DNA of 64,000 nt from Flabesymbios commensalis. Lineage: Eukaryota > Annelida > Polychaeta > Terebellida > Flabelligeridae. The notes below the pieces were generated by a model. It was not told the DNA's origin. It searched no databases and saw nothing but the letters and a program-made list of their open reading frames with translations. The position numbers and the translations under genes were made by a program. This document shows, one piece after another, positions 1 to 12,373 of the stretch. Each line of letters begins with the position of its first letter. Positions within the stretch are counted from its first letter, which is position 1. Where the stretch lies: NCBI GenBank assembly GCA_964017125.1, contig OZ024903.1:108506863-108570862 (forward strand), in the 5' to 3' direction.

Positions 1-68
1 TATATAGTATAAATAAATTTGTGACAAATAAATCAAAGTTGCCACAAGATGGGGCACATGTGTTTCCT

Positions 69-167
69 TATATGGGGTGATTAGCTATCACGTGACCCTC
101 TGAGAGGGTCACCCTCTGAGAGGGTCACCCTCTGAGAGGGTCACATGATAGCCAATCACCCCATATA
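69..167. repeat. long hairpin with three tandem GAGAGGGTCACCCTCT-type units
   Basis: The segment starts TATATGGGGTGATT and ends with its inverse (AATCACCCCATATA). Between the arms a 19-20 bp self-complementary unit (CCCTCTGAGAGGG core) is repeated three times. Almost the whole 99 bp can fold on itself. Probably a foldback MITE with an expanded centre; a related end (CATATAAGGGGTGAT) follows at about 188-204. Confidence 0.8.
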
Positions 168-432
168 AAGACATAATTATTCATACCATATAAGGGGTGA
201 TAGATCACCTTTAACGTAGGGATTCAAACGCCAGTCTTTATAGGTGTATTTATCATTTGAATAAGGTCACCCTCACATATTTTATGGAATTGTTGGTACA
301 CTGGCCACCAGCTTAGAAAATCACAGGTTTTGCTATGCTATTCACCTCTGATGCTGACCCATGCGGTCGCGTCTAACCTCAGACTACTACCAGACGCGAA
401 TTCATTAGGCTTGGCTAAAGGCGTAGCCTATT

Positions 433-738
433 AAAGGGACATGCACAATCATCAAAAAATCGGCGATTTCATTTTGGCTTCTTAATATGACCATATGATG
501 TGAACATGTCCATAGACTAAAACTACAAAGACATAATTCCCGTATTTCTTCTTTTTCACAAGATTGTCAATAATTAGAAATCAGGAATTTCGTCTCTATG
601 TCTAGCTTAACTGCATGCGCAGCACAAAAATACTTTTGCAGTTCTAGTCTATGGGCATGTTTACATCATATGGTCATATTATTAAGCTAAAAAAAATCAC
701 CGATTTTTTTATGATTTTAGACCTGGGCATGTCCCTTC
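433..738. mobile_element. foldback MITE, about 305 bp, with long inverted repeats
   Basis: The left arm begins AAAGGGACATGC and carries AATCGGCGATTT and ATATGACCATATGATG. The right arm carries the inverse of each in inverse order (CATCATATGGTCATAT, AAATCACCGATTT, GGGCATGTCCCTT). The arms are roughly 90-100 bp with scattered mismatches. No coding capacity; a non-autonomous DNA transposon or foldback element. Confidence 0.75.
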
Positions 739-2789
739 AAGTTTATTTTGCCTGAGTTTGTGTCCTATTTAGGAGAGAGAGGGGTGCTGTGTGTGGGAAA
801 CGGTTCACTTTTCTGTTCACCAGTCCTTATGAACATATAACGTTTCAGGTCCTTAGGTTAAGTACTTTAACAAGTGTACAGAAAATAAAATATTAACGAT
901 TATATTTGTGGTTAAGAGCTTAAAGGGTTCTGGTTGGATTAATGTTGGCCCAGCGTCGTGGACGGTGGCCCACGGGATGGAAAGCGTCACCGGCATAATG
1001 CATTGGGTGAATGCCACGTGTTTGCGCAAAGTATACAGCAGACTCGGTAATGGATTAGTGTTGTGCCAGCCTCGTGAACGATTGACCGGCATTGAACCAG
1101 CAATGGGCTTCGACGCTGGCCCAACATTGAACCGGAATTTGGCGGGTAGGCCTACATCCTCTGTACCAGGTGCATTGTAGGTAAGTATTGAATGAATGTT
1201 GGCCAGTACCGGCGATGGTGGTGGAAGGAATACACGCCAAAGATATATTTGAACTTGTATCCTTGGTTCTTTCTTTAATTATATCCTGGATATTCGGGAT
1301 TCTGGCCAATGAGGAAGATCAACACACTGTTATGTTTAGAAAAAATTGGGCTGATTTTTTTGTCTATAGCACTCAAACAGACCAAAGCCGGCCCTCAGAG
1401 TTCGGGAACTCCTTTTCTAGTTTAATGTTAGTTCTGTGTTCCAGTTGATCATACCTTTACAATGATGTATCACACTTAATGGTTGAATAAAATAAAAAAA
1501 AATCTTGTTCTATGCCTACCTACTTTATTTCCCATGTCATTGTGTAAGCTCTATGTGGTTTTTCCCAATTATGTAAATGAAATAATGAGGACATTTTCAC
1601 ATTTCTTACTCATCAGGTGTGATTGTTACTTAGATTATTATTTAGATCAGATCACATTCCCCATTCAACATAGACTGTTGGATTAGGCCTATAACAGGCC
1701 TAGTATCATTAGTATTCACAGGGGTTGAATTTCGGAAAATTGGATCAGTATAAAATGTACACACTTTTTTATTGATAAAAACAGGAGGAATTGCTGTTGT
1801 GCTGGTCGTGTGAAAGCTTGGCAAAACTTTAAAGTCAATGTTGTTAGAATGCTAGTCTACTTCCTGCAACTTTTACTCAGCATTGAACTAACATTAAGCG
1901 GGGCTTCTAAATTGAGACAATATGTTTACGAACATTATGTGTGTACACAGTGTATCACATGTTGGTGTGGCACGTCTGTTAACTAGTCCATTATTCATAA
2001 CTACACCATGACTGTGTCAAAGCTGATCCCTCCAATCACGAGGCGTTGACCCGACGTTGTTTCAATATTGGAAATGCTGACCCGGCATTCAAGCAGGCTT
2101 GGGTCAACGTATCGTGTTTACTGGGATGGTCAACAATGTTACAATATTGACAGAACACAATAAGGTCGGTGTTGTATGTGTTGTGCCCATGTTGGTTTAA
2201 CGTTGTGGCTTTGGGATATATTACCGAAAATCATTACATTTTGCCTGGTAGCACAGTGACTACATGTCTTTATGCCTCACTGCATTCGATCTGTTCACAA
2301 ATCTGATTACTGCAACTGAACATTAATTTTGTCACTACGGTCACTAGTACACAAACATTAAAACTTAGACCATATCTTGACACGTACATATTTCCTCACA
2401 ATTGTACTCAATTTCACTGTTTTTTGTTTATTTTTTGTTTGATTTGATTCATATTGTGGTTTCCACATTTCACTCACGATGCCGGCAGCATTCGTGTCCA
2501 TTGTTTATCTGGGATTGTTAACTTTGTTCTTTTTTTTGCACCATGCACACTTTTGTCTACATTTCCGATCTGAATATGTCGGTAATCGGTTACCTTTACA
2601 GATCCTATATATGTATGTCTATTTTACAAAATCACAATGTCAATTGACGTAGCACACTATCGAATGTCGATAGGTACATTCCATGGCCAGCAAAGTATCA
2701 CTCGCTGGTTTTCCAATCTTTTATTTTAGAAAACTATCGCTCCTTTTTTTCTTATAACGTGGATGATTTACCAAATGCATCTTTCTCGC
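739..2789. other. gene-free stretch with decayed MITE pieces
   Basis: No supportable exon seen on either strand. Pieces of the CAGCAAACA-type palindromic family (words like TTGGCCCAGCGTCGTGGACG and GACGCTGGCCCAACATTGAA) occur at about 935-1140 and 2030-2115. Several TAGGCCTA words occur (about 1148 and 1685). The last part, from about 2250, may be the 5' untranslated part of the LINE that follows, but its 5' end cannot be fixed. Confidence 0.5.
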
Positions 2790-5700
2790 TCTGGTGATGT
2801 GGAATCGATCTCTTTCAATAGGAGCTCAGAATGTACGTAGCTTAACCGCTCCAACCCGGAACCCAGAAACAAAATTAGATCTTATTAGCCTTATGTGTAG
2901 TATTACCTCTCTAGATATATTTGGAATTAGTGAAACATGGCTGGATGATTCAATACTAGATGACCAGATACTCCTGCCTGGATTTTTACCGCTTATTAGG
3001 AAAGACCGTCGAAGGGATGGCGGTGGTGTAGCTGTGTAGGCCCTACATATCTGAGAACGTAGCCGCTAAAAGGTGTCCTCTTATTGAACCGACATCGGGA
3101 GAATATATTTGCATTGAAGTCGACATCTAATGTACGCCACATCGCCTTTGTTTTTTCTACCGACCACCTAGTTTAAATATAAATGACTTTATTGACAATA
3201 TTTCTCATATAATAACCAAAGCGAAATTTTACTCAATCTATAATATATATTTAATTGGAGATTCAAATACAAAGCACCAAGAGTGGTGTACATACGATGC
3301 CACATCCTCGGATGGAAAAGCTCTGAAAAACTTTTTCGACTGCAATGATTTTTCTCAGTTGATAGACGAGCCGACCAGATTTGGAAATACTTCACACACT
3401 TGCATTGACCACATTTTTACAAACTCTACTTTTAGAGTGAATGAGTTTGGCACCTTACCTAAAGATAGCTGTTTTGATCACTGCCCTATATATTTCAGAC
3501 TATACCCTCAAACCTCATCTATACATACTGCTTATAAACGAACGATGTGGATTTATAAAAATGCAAATTTCCTTATGTTCCGAATCAGTTTAATGAATGT
3601 TGCGTGGAACACCATATTCACAACTGGTGATATTAATGAAATGACAAATAATTTTATGAATCTTTTAACATATAATGCAAAATTATGTATTCCCTACTAT
3701 GAAACAACGATACGTCCCAGAGACAAGCCCTGGTTTAACAGCGAAATTAAGAGATTAATGAGGACTAGAAACAGACTTCATTCCAGTTTGAAGAACAAAT
3801 CACAAGACATAAGGCTGCAGAATAAGTTTAAAACGATTCGAAACAAAACGGCATCTGAAATTAGAAGCGCTAAAATAAACTACCAGTTGAAGCAATTTGC
3901 AATGGTTAACAGTGGGAATACAAATTCTAAGACATGGTGGCAAACATGTAATTCATGGCTGTATGATAAACCAGTTATTAAAGCTCCTCTTAATAACAAT
4001 GGCTCCCTGGTGACTGATAATAAGCACAAAGCCGACATTTTTAATCGCTACTTTGTTAAACAGTCCTCTCTTGATGAATCTGCTGCAAAACTACCTCAGA
4101 CACCGCCTCGCTATAACGCCACTATATATAATATTACTACAAATCCACTTGAGGTATACAAAACATTGAATAAACTAAAACCTGGTAAAGCTACAGGTCC
4201 GGACAATATCAGTAATCGAATACTTACAGAGACCTCATCTGCTTTAGCTGAACCTCTATCTATCTTATTTAATAAATGTATCGCAAAGGGCACCTTTCCT
4301 GAGGCTTGGAAACAAGCAAATGTGATACCATTATTCAAGAAAGGTGATATGACACAATGTAACAACTACAGGCCTGTCAGTTTACTACCATGTATTTCGA
4401 AAGTGTTTGAAAAAATTATTTTCCAACATTTATTCAGCTATTTGAAAAATCAAAACATAATTTCTAGCAAACAATCAGGATTTATTCCAGGAGATTCCAC
4501 TACTAACCAATTATCCATTATATGTCATAACATCTATTCAGCACTTGATTCCAGAGATGAAGTACACGATGTCTTTCTGGATTTTTCAAAGGCCTTTGAC
4601 AAAGTTTGGCATACAGGCCTACTATATAAACTAAAAAGATATGGCGTTGCTGGAAATATTTTGGAATTATTAAAAAGTTACTTAAAAAATAGGAAACAAC
4701 GTGTTCTGGTAAATAACACAGAATCATCATGGCTTAAAATAACTGCCGGGGTTCCTCAGGGGTCAGTACTTGGGCCACTTCTGTTTTCAATTTATATAAA
4801 TGACATTTGTAATTCGATAGAATCTGACCTATTTCTTTTTGCTGACGACTGTTCGCCTTTCCAAAAAGTGAACAGTAACCGCCGAAAGGCTGCCAAAATA
4901 CTGAATCGTGACCTCGCAAAAATTTACAAGTGCTGCAGGGACTGGCTTCTGACGCTTAGCCCATTCAAATCTGCAACTATACTTTTTTCACGAAAAAATA
5001 AAATATTACCTTATGTGCCAGTATTGGTAACATTACTGTCATAAAACAAGTAGATAGCCACAAACACTTAGGCATTGTCTTGAACAAAACGCTATCATAT
5101 CAACGAAATAACAAATAAGGCAATGAAACGTGTCCATTTACTCCGTTTATTTAAGTACAAAATGAGTCGCTCAGCACTACATCGCTGTTACCTTTCTTTT
5201 ATACGTCCACTTTTAGAATATGGAGGTGTAATTTTCGACAACTGTTCCCAGAATGATAAAAATACCCTTGAGAATATTCAATATAATGCGCTGCGTCTGA
5301 TCACAGGTTGTAAGAAAGGTACATCACGCCAATTGTTACTGGAAGAAGCTGGACTTTGTACTTTGCAAACCAGGCGAACGTTTCATAAAATTTTAAAATT
5401 CCATAGCATAGTATTTAAAACCAGTCCTGACAACCTCCATACCTTTTTAACGCACCCTCTGGGGAACAGCATAAATACCACTAGAGCCAGGGGGAATTTC
5501 AAATACTTGGGACATCGTTGCAGAACATCATACTTTCGTTATTCCTTTTTCCCTTCAAGTACACATTTATGGAACCTGCTACCGTCCAGCATGCGTTGCT
5601 GTTCTCAAAAAGCTCTATTTAGATGCAAACTAACTGACTACCTGAAAGTTAGGTCCATAGTACCCAAACATTTTTATATTGGCAATCGACCTGATCAAAT

Positions 5701-6405
5701 TAATCTCTGTCAAATTAGGTTAAACTTCTCTTCAATAAATGGGGATCTATATAACAAATCTTGTATAACCAGCCCCATGTGTACATGTGGGTTTCAAATC
5801 GAATCTGCTAGAAATTATTTTTTCCAATGCAGCAATCACACTTTTCAACGCGAAACTATGCTAGAAAAAATATCTCAGTTAATTCCTCCAGAAACAAGAA
5901 TAGATTACGAACTTCTTGTCTCGGGTTCTTTTACACTGCCCCCCCCCCCCAAAAAAAAATAATAAAAAAATATGAAAATATGCCGTTCTGTCTTGTTATA
6001 TATTAACGAAACATCGCGTTTTGGGATGTAGCCAGATACCTGCATTTCATTTTAATTTTAAGGTTTTTTTCATAATTACAGTGTGTACTTCTGTATTTTT
6101 CTGTTTCGAAATGTGTGAATATATAATGTTATTTTTGAGCCGCCTTGAAGGCATCTTTCATGCTTATTGTGTGCATTCATATTTTTTGTGGGTCACAATG
6201 TTGTGTATTTGCTTGGTCAAATTGTTATGGTATTGCATAGAGGTGCCGATGTTTAATTTATTCAGATGATTATTTGGATATATACATGTTTCATACCACA
6301 TTATATTATTATTACTATTTGCACTTGCACCTGCACTGAGGAGACACTGACCTTAGCTTTGTAGCTATTTGTAAATCTTCGTTAAATAAATATGTTTACA
6401 ACAAC
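2790..6405 (+). mobile_element. LINE retrotransposon, near full length, CR1/L2/Jockey-like, recently broken
   Basis: A non-LTR element with an endonuclease part (about 2794-3460: motifs GAQNVRSL, ISETWLDD, DGGGVAVY, LIGDSN, SCFDHCPI) and a reverse transcriptase (about 4140-4900: KPGKATGPDNI, YRPVSLLP, SKAFDKVWH, GVPQGSVLGPLLF, FADDC). A C-terminal region (5123-5962) ends with a cysteine/histidine cluster, CTCGFQIES...C..H. The longest uninterrupted stretch is about 560 codons (3359-5044). I see about four interruptions: a 7-bp TAGGCCC insertion after codon GTG near 3036, an in-frame TAA near 3127, and two frame changes near 5030 and 5100. The 3' untranslated part holds AATAAA at 6385-6390. 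The few breaks suggest a fairly young copy. Clade assignment is not certain. Confidence 0.9.
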
Positions 6406-6559
6406 TAACATTTATTAGGTGATCGCGTTCACTACGACAATCAATTCAAAATTGTATAAATCTGACAACCTAATTTCCACTTGAAAAAATATTTAATTTT
6501 CAAGATTTTATGGAATTTTGATATATCTTCATTATTTTGTAACATAATACAGCAGCAAG

Positions 6560-6655
6560 TAGGATACATTGACTCTTGGCTGTTTCAATATTTAACTCTT
6601 ACAGTGCGGGGACTACAGACGTCAGATTCTGACGACTAAAGTCTGTATGAGTACA
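6560..6655. mobile_element. fragment of TTAA-type MITE family B
   Basis: Contains CTTACAGTGCGGGGA and the palindromic pair GACGTCAGATTCTGACGACT. These are the hallmark right-half sequences of the MITEs at 50372-50616 and 57318-57564. The left end is not recognisable here. Confidence 0.6.
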
Positions 6656-6892
6656 CATATTTATAGTGGCCGTAGGCCCATAACACAGGTATTCAAATGA
6701 ATCAGAAAGATCTAACTAAGACAGTTATCTGGTTATGGTGATTTCAAATCGAAAAAACACTTTGACATCAAAGGTTTTCATATACAAATTCAGCGCTTTA
6801 GGAGTTAAACACCATGTGCGATGCTGGCCCAATATTGAAACAACCTCAGGTAAACGTCTGGAAGAAGCATTTCCCCATAATATACTGTAGAT

Positions 6893-7067
6893 CTGGTAAT
6901 GTTCGCGAGGTTTTAGTTTACGCGAATCTCGCGAAGGCGACAAATTCGCGAGTTAAAAAATCTCATCATAATAGAAAAGGATAAAAATTACGAATTCTAA
7001 ACTTCGTGAAATGTTCAATTAACAGAAATTCGTGAAAATTTAAACACGCGCAAACAGTTCTACAGTA
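6893..7067. mobile_element. MITE of the CTGTAGATCTGG family
   Basis: Starts TACTGTAGATCTGGTAAT and ends TTCTACAGTA. The interior has the TTCGCGAG and CGCGAATCTCGCGAA words seen in decayed form in the copy at 55712-55950. The flanking dinucleotide is TA, so a TA target-site duplication is likely. Non-coding. Confidence 0.65.
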
Positions 7068-7069
7068 AT

Positions 7070-8289
7070 GTATATTGTATCCGTTACCACAATTCGCGCA
7101 GGCTACATGAGGCATCAATACAAATGACTTTATGGTTTGTATGACTGAAATAGGTGTACAAATTATAAACAGAAAGATTCACAAGATATCATCTTGCGTT
7201 GAGTTTCTAGGTAAATGTGATTCATGTAGAGCTTTGGAGGACTCAGTATAGAATCCAGGGTTGACTATAATATTGGTCATACAGACATACAGACAGACAG
7301 ATGTTTTACTGAGAGAAAGAAAGTCATCACAGACTTATTTGTCATAGAAATGAGAGAGAAATATGTAGATGTATATACAAGATTGTTAATTTGCCAAAAT
7401 CATATGACAATATGCATAGTATAACTATAAATCATGGTAAGTGGCATTGCCATAAAAAACACTGGGTATTTCGATAATAAAAATGACTGCTACTTAGAAT
7501 AAAATTAAAAGGCATTGCCAAGATAACATAAGGGTCTATCATTTGTTTCTCGAACCAAAATAGCCCTCTGATAAGTAACCTTGTTCTGCTGACTATAGGT
7601 TTTGTTGGGAGCTCATGAAAAAAACACGACCTTCTGCGAAAGTGTGGCGTTCCAAAGTCGTGAAAAGGATGTTTGTCTCAGCTAACACGAGACGTTGACC
7701 TTATTGTTGGGCCACCGTCTACGGCGCCGGCCCAAAAATAGGTCAGCATTGGTTTACTGTGAAGACATTAAAGCAGCTCCTTGGGATGATATCAATTTTC
7801 GTTTTTAATTCCATACTGAAGTAGTTTATCCCACGGATCATGTTTTTTTAAATTTTTTCAGAATTTTCATATTTTCACAAATATTTTTAATCAGCATTTC
7901 TATGAAACCAGAAGTAACCCGAACAAAATATGTGTATACCTGAAGGACGATTGAATGTTTTGGGCCACATGATGTTGGCATCGGCCCAGCGTTGGGTAGA
8001 CAATCAGTGCTGCAGGTGTGTCCTCCCGTGTCCTGACTATAAGACACCAATTAGCGGCGACTGCTCTGATCGAATCGTCTGATGCGTGGGAATATGTGAT
8101 CTAAAGTGCTGATTATTGCTGACTTGTTTTGTTTACATGGCAATATACGACCTGGAAATACAACTATTTCACTCGGTGCTTTAAAATTGTGTTTTGACTT
8201 TTTCGTATTTTCAGTTAAGATCAGTAGGCTATATAGCGTCATATTAATTAAATTTTCAAAATTGACACATTGAAAATGTCCCAACCCAA
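7070..8289. other. no gene seen
   Basis: AT-rich sequence without a supportable exon. A palindromic-MITE fragment (GTTGGGCCACCGTCTACGGC) lies near 7703 and another near 7960-8010. The rest is unremarkable. Confidence 0.5.
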
Positions 8290-8500
8290 GGGGTTCCTTT
8301 AGCGCTAAATTAAATTATTTAAATTTGCACCCACTTGAAGTTGTGTCTCGCTACCGCGACCCACAACATCAATTAGGTGAAAATAACCCATATATTTGTT
8401 TAATTTGAGATCAAACATTTGCACATCTTTATGTTTGATCAAACATTACATTCCGAATAATAGTGATTTAATCTGCTACTAAAACAATTTAAAAGCGCCT
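8290..8500. mobile_element. MITE family C fragment (CGCTACCGCGACCCACAAC core)
   Basis: Holds the family core, TTGAAGTTGTGTCTCGC followed by TACCGCGACCCACAACAT, and the AAACATTTGCAAAT-like flank found also at 30084-30325, 51612-51806, 23520-23690, 15590-15760, 44880-45000, 49800-49865 and 52850-52925. The end sequences are decayed here. Confidence 0.55.
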
Positions 8501-8739
8501 ATATTATCGTGCCTAGCTAATGGTTAACTTTCAAGGCTCCATGAGACTGTGATTATCGCTATGCGTTCGGTGCTAGTTATGAATTATAAATGTACTTCGC
8601 GGTTCAAGGTTCGATTCTACGAATGGTCACAGAGAAAGCTGATCAATAAGGGGAGCAACGGACTGTTCATTCTGATTGGTCGAGGCTGAGTGTAGATCTA
8701 TAATCCATTATAAATCAGACGGCGTGTGTCCGCGAAGTC

Positions 8740-8970
8740 CAAAACGTGCTAACGCTGTCTAAACGACGTATCCATGAGGAGAAAAAACATGCTAACGCTG
8801 AAGTTCGGAGCGTGCTTTTGCTGAAGGGCGGAGCGTGCTAACGCTGTCTGAACGACGTATATCCCTGAAAAGCAAAACGAGCTAACGCTGAAGTGCGGAG
8901 CTTGCTAACGCTGAAGTGCGGAGCGTGCTAACGCTGAAGTGCGGAGCGTGCTAACGCTGTCTGAGCGACG
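8740..8970 (+). repeat. minisatellite, 23-bp unit (GTGCTAACGCTGAAGTGCGG)
   Basis: GTGCTAACGCTG recurs about eight times between 8740 and 8960, at first mixed with a longer unit containing GTCTGAACGACGTAT, then as three near-perfect 23-bp units with GAAGTGCGGAGC. GC content is higher than the surroundings. The array ends against GTATAAAATATC. Confidence 0.8.
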
Positions 8971-8973
8971 TAG

Positions 8974-8985
8974 GTATAAAATATC
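8974..8985 (+). promoter_or_regulatory. possible TATA box next to the 23-bp minisatellite
   Basis: GTATAAAATATC stands right after the GC-rich repeats and about 450 bp upstream of the lectin start codon at 9430. It could be the core promoter of the lectin gene with a leader intron, or the promoter part of an old solo LTR or other element. No transcript data support either, so this is a suggestion only. Confidence 0.25.
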
Positions 8986-9127
8986 TGACAGTGCTCCGGT
9001 TTATCATTAAAAATGACGTCCTGTAACACAAGTCGTTCTTGAGTCTCATAACTGGTTCAGGCAATGTGGGCTCGTTGTAACAATGAGCCCGCATTCTTAA
9101 AAACCGGTATCAGTCTCAAGGCCGGGC

Positions 9128-9212
9128 GACATACACGTTCCCTTGGATATAAAAAGGTGTCTCTGCAACTTTAAAAAGTGGCAGATACACCCTTTCATAT
9201 CCAAGGGGGCGG
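9128..9212. repeat. foldback element with CCCTTGGATAT arms
   Basis: CCCTTGGATATAAAAAGGTG is followed 40 bp later by its near inverse, CACCCTTTCATATCCAAGGG, with inner arms GTCTCTGC and GCAGATAC. A short hairpin MITE. A looser relative lies at about 27240-27305. Confidence 0.7.
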
Positions 9213-9429
9213 TGTGTAACCAGCCATGAGTGTTGTAGGCCTACTTATTTTCGGGTGTGTTTCGGCCAAGCTTTACCATACTCAGTCCTCAGTAGGCTAT
9301 TCCGTCGAAAACAGAGCGATGAATGAACGATGATAATGAAACTGATTCGGATTCCCAGTGCCATTTAAGTTCTCGTCGATCGGCAAACTAGAATGTTATC
9401 ATTTTGTTGCAGTGCTGTCTTCAGGAACC

Positions 9430-12341
9430 ATGGAGTACTACAGACCACATTCAGGCAGACTCATGTTACTAATGTATCTGCTGCTCTATACACGGCCGGA
9501 CAGGATGTCTACTCTGGGTGAGTTTCACACAGCACGGCGGTCGAGTTTTGACGTCAGAATCTAACGTCAAAAGTCAATTCCCGCGCTAAAAAAAAGAGAA
9601 AAATAGAGAGGGGGACGTGGCGCATTGGTAGACCGCCTGATTACTACGCCAGTCATGCATGCGTCCCGGGTTCGAACCCCGCTGATCCTACTTGCGTCTT
9701 TCAGATAAATATCCCTGTTTCTCCCCCTCTCAATGTGACTAGGCGATGATCATGTTAGTGACTAAAACGTGACCGCGTACAAAATCGTGGGACATTTCTT
9801 TGGACTGTCATGTCGGAAAATATCGGGGAGTAATCAGGTCAAAGGTTTTTAGAATCAGTAACATTTCAGTTCCATGCCCGCATGCTCAGCTCAGAGGTCG
9901 CACAGTCATTACAAAGTTATGGACATTTTTAGGACCTCTCAGTCACCGCCATGTTGGATTTTTCGAGTAAATTAAACACATCCATCCACCGTCTCGGAGA
10001 GGACGACACGGCAAGTTAGTAACTGCGTCGAGTTGAAGTTGAGACCAGTTGATCGACGTTAACTAATTCGCACAGGGAGGAGTGATAAGTAAGATATCTG
10101 TCTGCAGCTATAACTATATATTCCAACACACATGCATGCCGTGATCAGGTGATATACTTTTTTTTGTTTTGTTTTTTATATCCGTGCATGTGAGTGGTAA
10201 TATGTTGTGTTGTTGTGTCTTTTAAATGTTGTGACCTCACCATAATATTATTGTGACCTCACCATAATATTGGTGAGGTCACGGCAGCTGGCCTCGAGGG
10301 TCAAGATCTAGAATGCTTGATCTTGGCTCTCGAGACCAGAGAGGCATACACAACTGAACCCTATTATATTTGAATTATGTAATAACAATATTTTACAAGC
10401 ATAATATTCAGCGTTACAATAATAAATAATATACTGGTGGCACGGCATACACAAGACTCGAGCCATTTGTTGGGTCGGTGTTTGGCCAGCGCTGCAAACG
10501 CTGGCCCAGCACTGACCCCGCCTCCTTTTTTGGCGTGTTGTGTATGCTGGGCAAAACGCACGACGGTTGACCATGTCCTGATTTGGTGGCTGGACATCTT
10601 TCCGGCAGTGGCCAGACATTATACCAACAGCAGGCGCAGGGTGTTGAATAGGTGTTACTTTAGCGTTGGTTCAGCGTCGTCGATTGTCGACCAACGCTGA
10701 ACCAACAGCAAAATTATCTTCTTTCCCCAGCAGGCACAGGGTGTTGAATCGCTTTGGCGTTGGTTCGGTGTCGTCGATAGTGGTCCGGCGTTGAACCGGC
10801 GTTGCTTTCACCGCCTTGTGTCTGGTGGGTCATGTATTGTCAACTGTGATACCATACCACATAGCCAGAAAACGGGAGACGCTGGCATGGTGTTAGTTCA
10901 GTGCCGGGCCAGCGTTTATGGCCCGACATTGATCTGGTATTGTGACGGTGTCTCGCGTTCACTGAGTACTATTTGTTTTTCTGTTTTTCTGTGTCAGTAA
11001 CTCGCATTGGGCCGATGTCGATTCTTTGTTCTTTTACAATGAGTCGGCAACGGCTTCAATAAATGTGCTTTTAAATGAACAATTTATTTACTGATAATAC
11101 ATAATTTGTATTTGTATTGTACATTTTAATCAATAAAAAAAAAAAAAAAAAGTATATAAAAAAAAAAAATTCGCACAGGGCCTCCCCAGCAAACATGAGA
11201 CGTTGGGCCTACGTTGGTTTACTGTTGGGCCCACATTGTGGACGGTGGGCCAACAGTGAACCAACATTGGTCCAACGTTTCATGTTTGCTGGGGATCGCG
11301 CTCCTTCGGCATGACATCAATCTTCAGACAAGTTAGGACAGGCTATGCAGTAGGACCTACTTTTTCTGCTATGTTCATTTAACAAACGTCCTGTTTATCA
11401 CAAAACACCATAAATGTCTTAGTTAGCTCTTACTGATTCATTTGAATACCTGAGTTATAGGTCTACGTCGGCCAATATAAATATTTTTACTCTTTTCGCA
11501 CTCTGGGATCAACATTGGACGTCAGAATCTAACGTCTACAGACGTCAGATTTTGACGTCTAATAGCGGTCGCAGCGCTGCAAGAGTTAAACACATTTTCT
11601 GATTCTATCAATTTAAAAATGGAAGGCATCTCGGAATACCAGTTGTTATTTCTAAACGGCCAGTCCCATTGAAATATCGTCCGACAGAGTCTATGTGGGT
11701 GAATTCTAAAGACCCAGCAAACATGAGACGTATGCCCAATGTTGGGCTGATGTTGGTCCAACATCAGCTCAACATTGGGCAAACGTCTCGTGTTTGCTGG
11801 GGTGTTTATGCCACAGACGTAATTTACAAATATTCACATTTGCCTTCCCGCTATCTGCTGTGTTTCTTGGCAGGCCGCGAAAATAACTTGTATCTCTGTA
11901 CAGTAAACTGTTTGCCTTTCCAAACAGCCGCAGAATAATCAATAATGAACGGACATTACGTGAAGGAGAAAGAACGTAATTCGATAGCTTCGTAGATCCG
12001 AATGTACGAGGCGCGAGTATATTCGGATCTACGAATCTATTGTACTTGAGTTCTTTCTTCGACTTAAAATACACGTAATATGTACAGATGTTCCAAGATT
12101 TCATATAGAAAACCGCATTTTCATAGTCAGTATAGATAAACTATGAAATATCAATATGCATTTTCATAGTTAAATCCGTATGTTATGCCCGACCTGACCA
12201 GTACAAAATAACAGTAGATTCGTAGATCCGGATAGGCCTAGACTGTTTTAACAATAGACTGACGTCACGGGTGTATATTAATTTTGTATAGTTTGTCCGT
12301 CCGTTCGTCCGTCTGTCTGTCTGTCTGTCTGTCTGTCCGAC

Positions 12342-12373
<32 letters not shown>

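Noticed and set aside
10308-10700. Overlapping frames of 77-103 codons on both strands
   Set aside because: They lie over palindromic MITE pieces, where both strands stay open because of the inverted GC-rich words.
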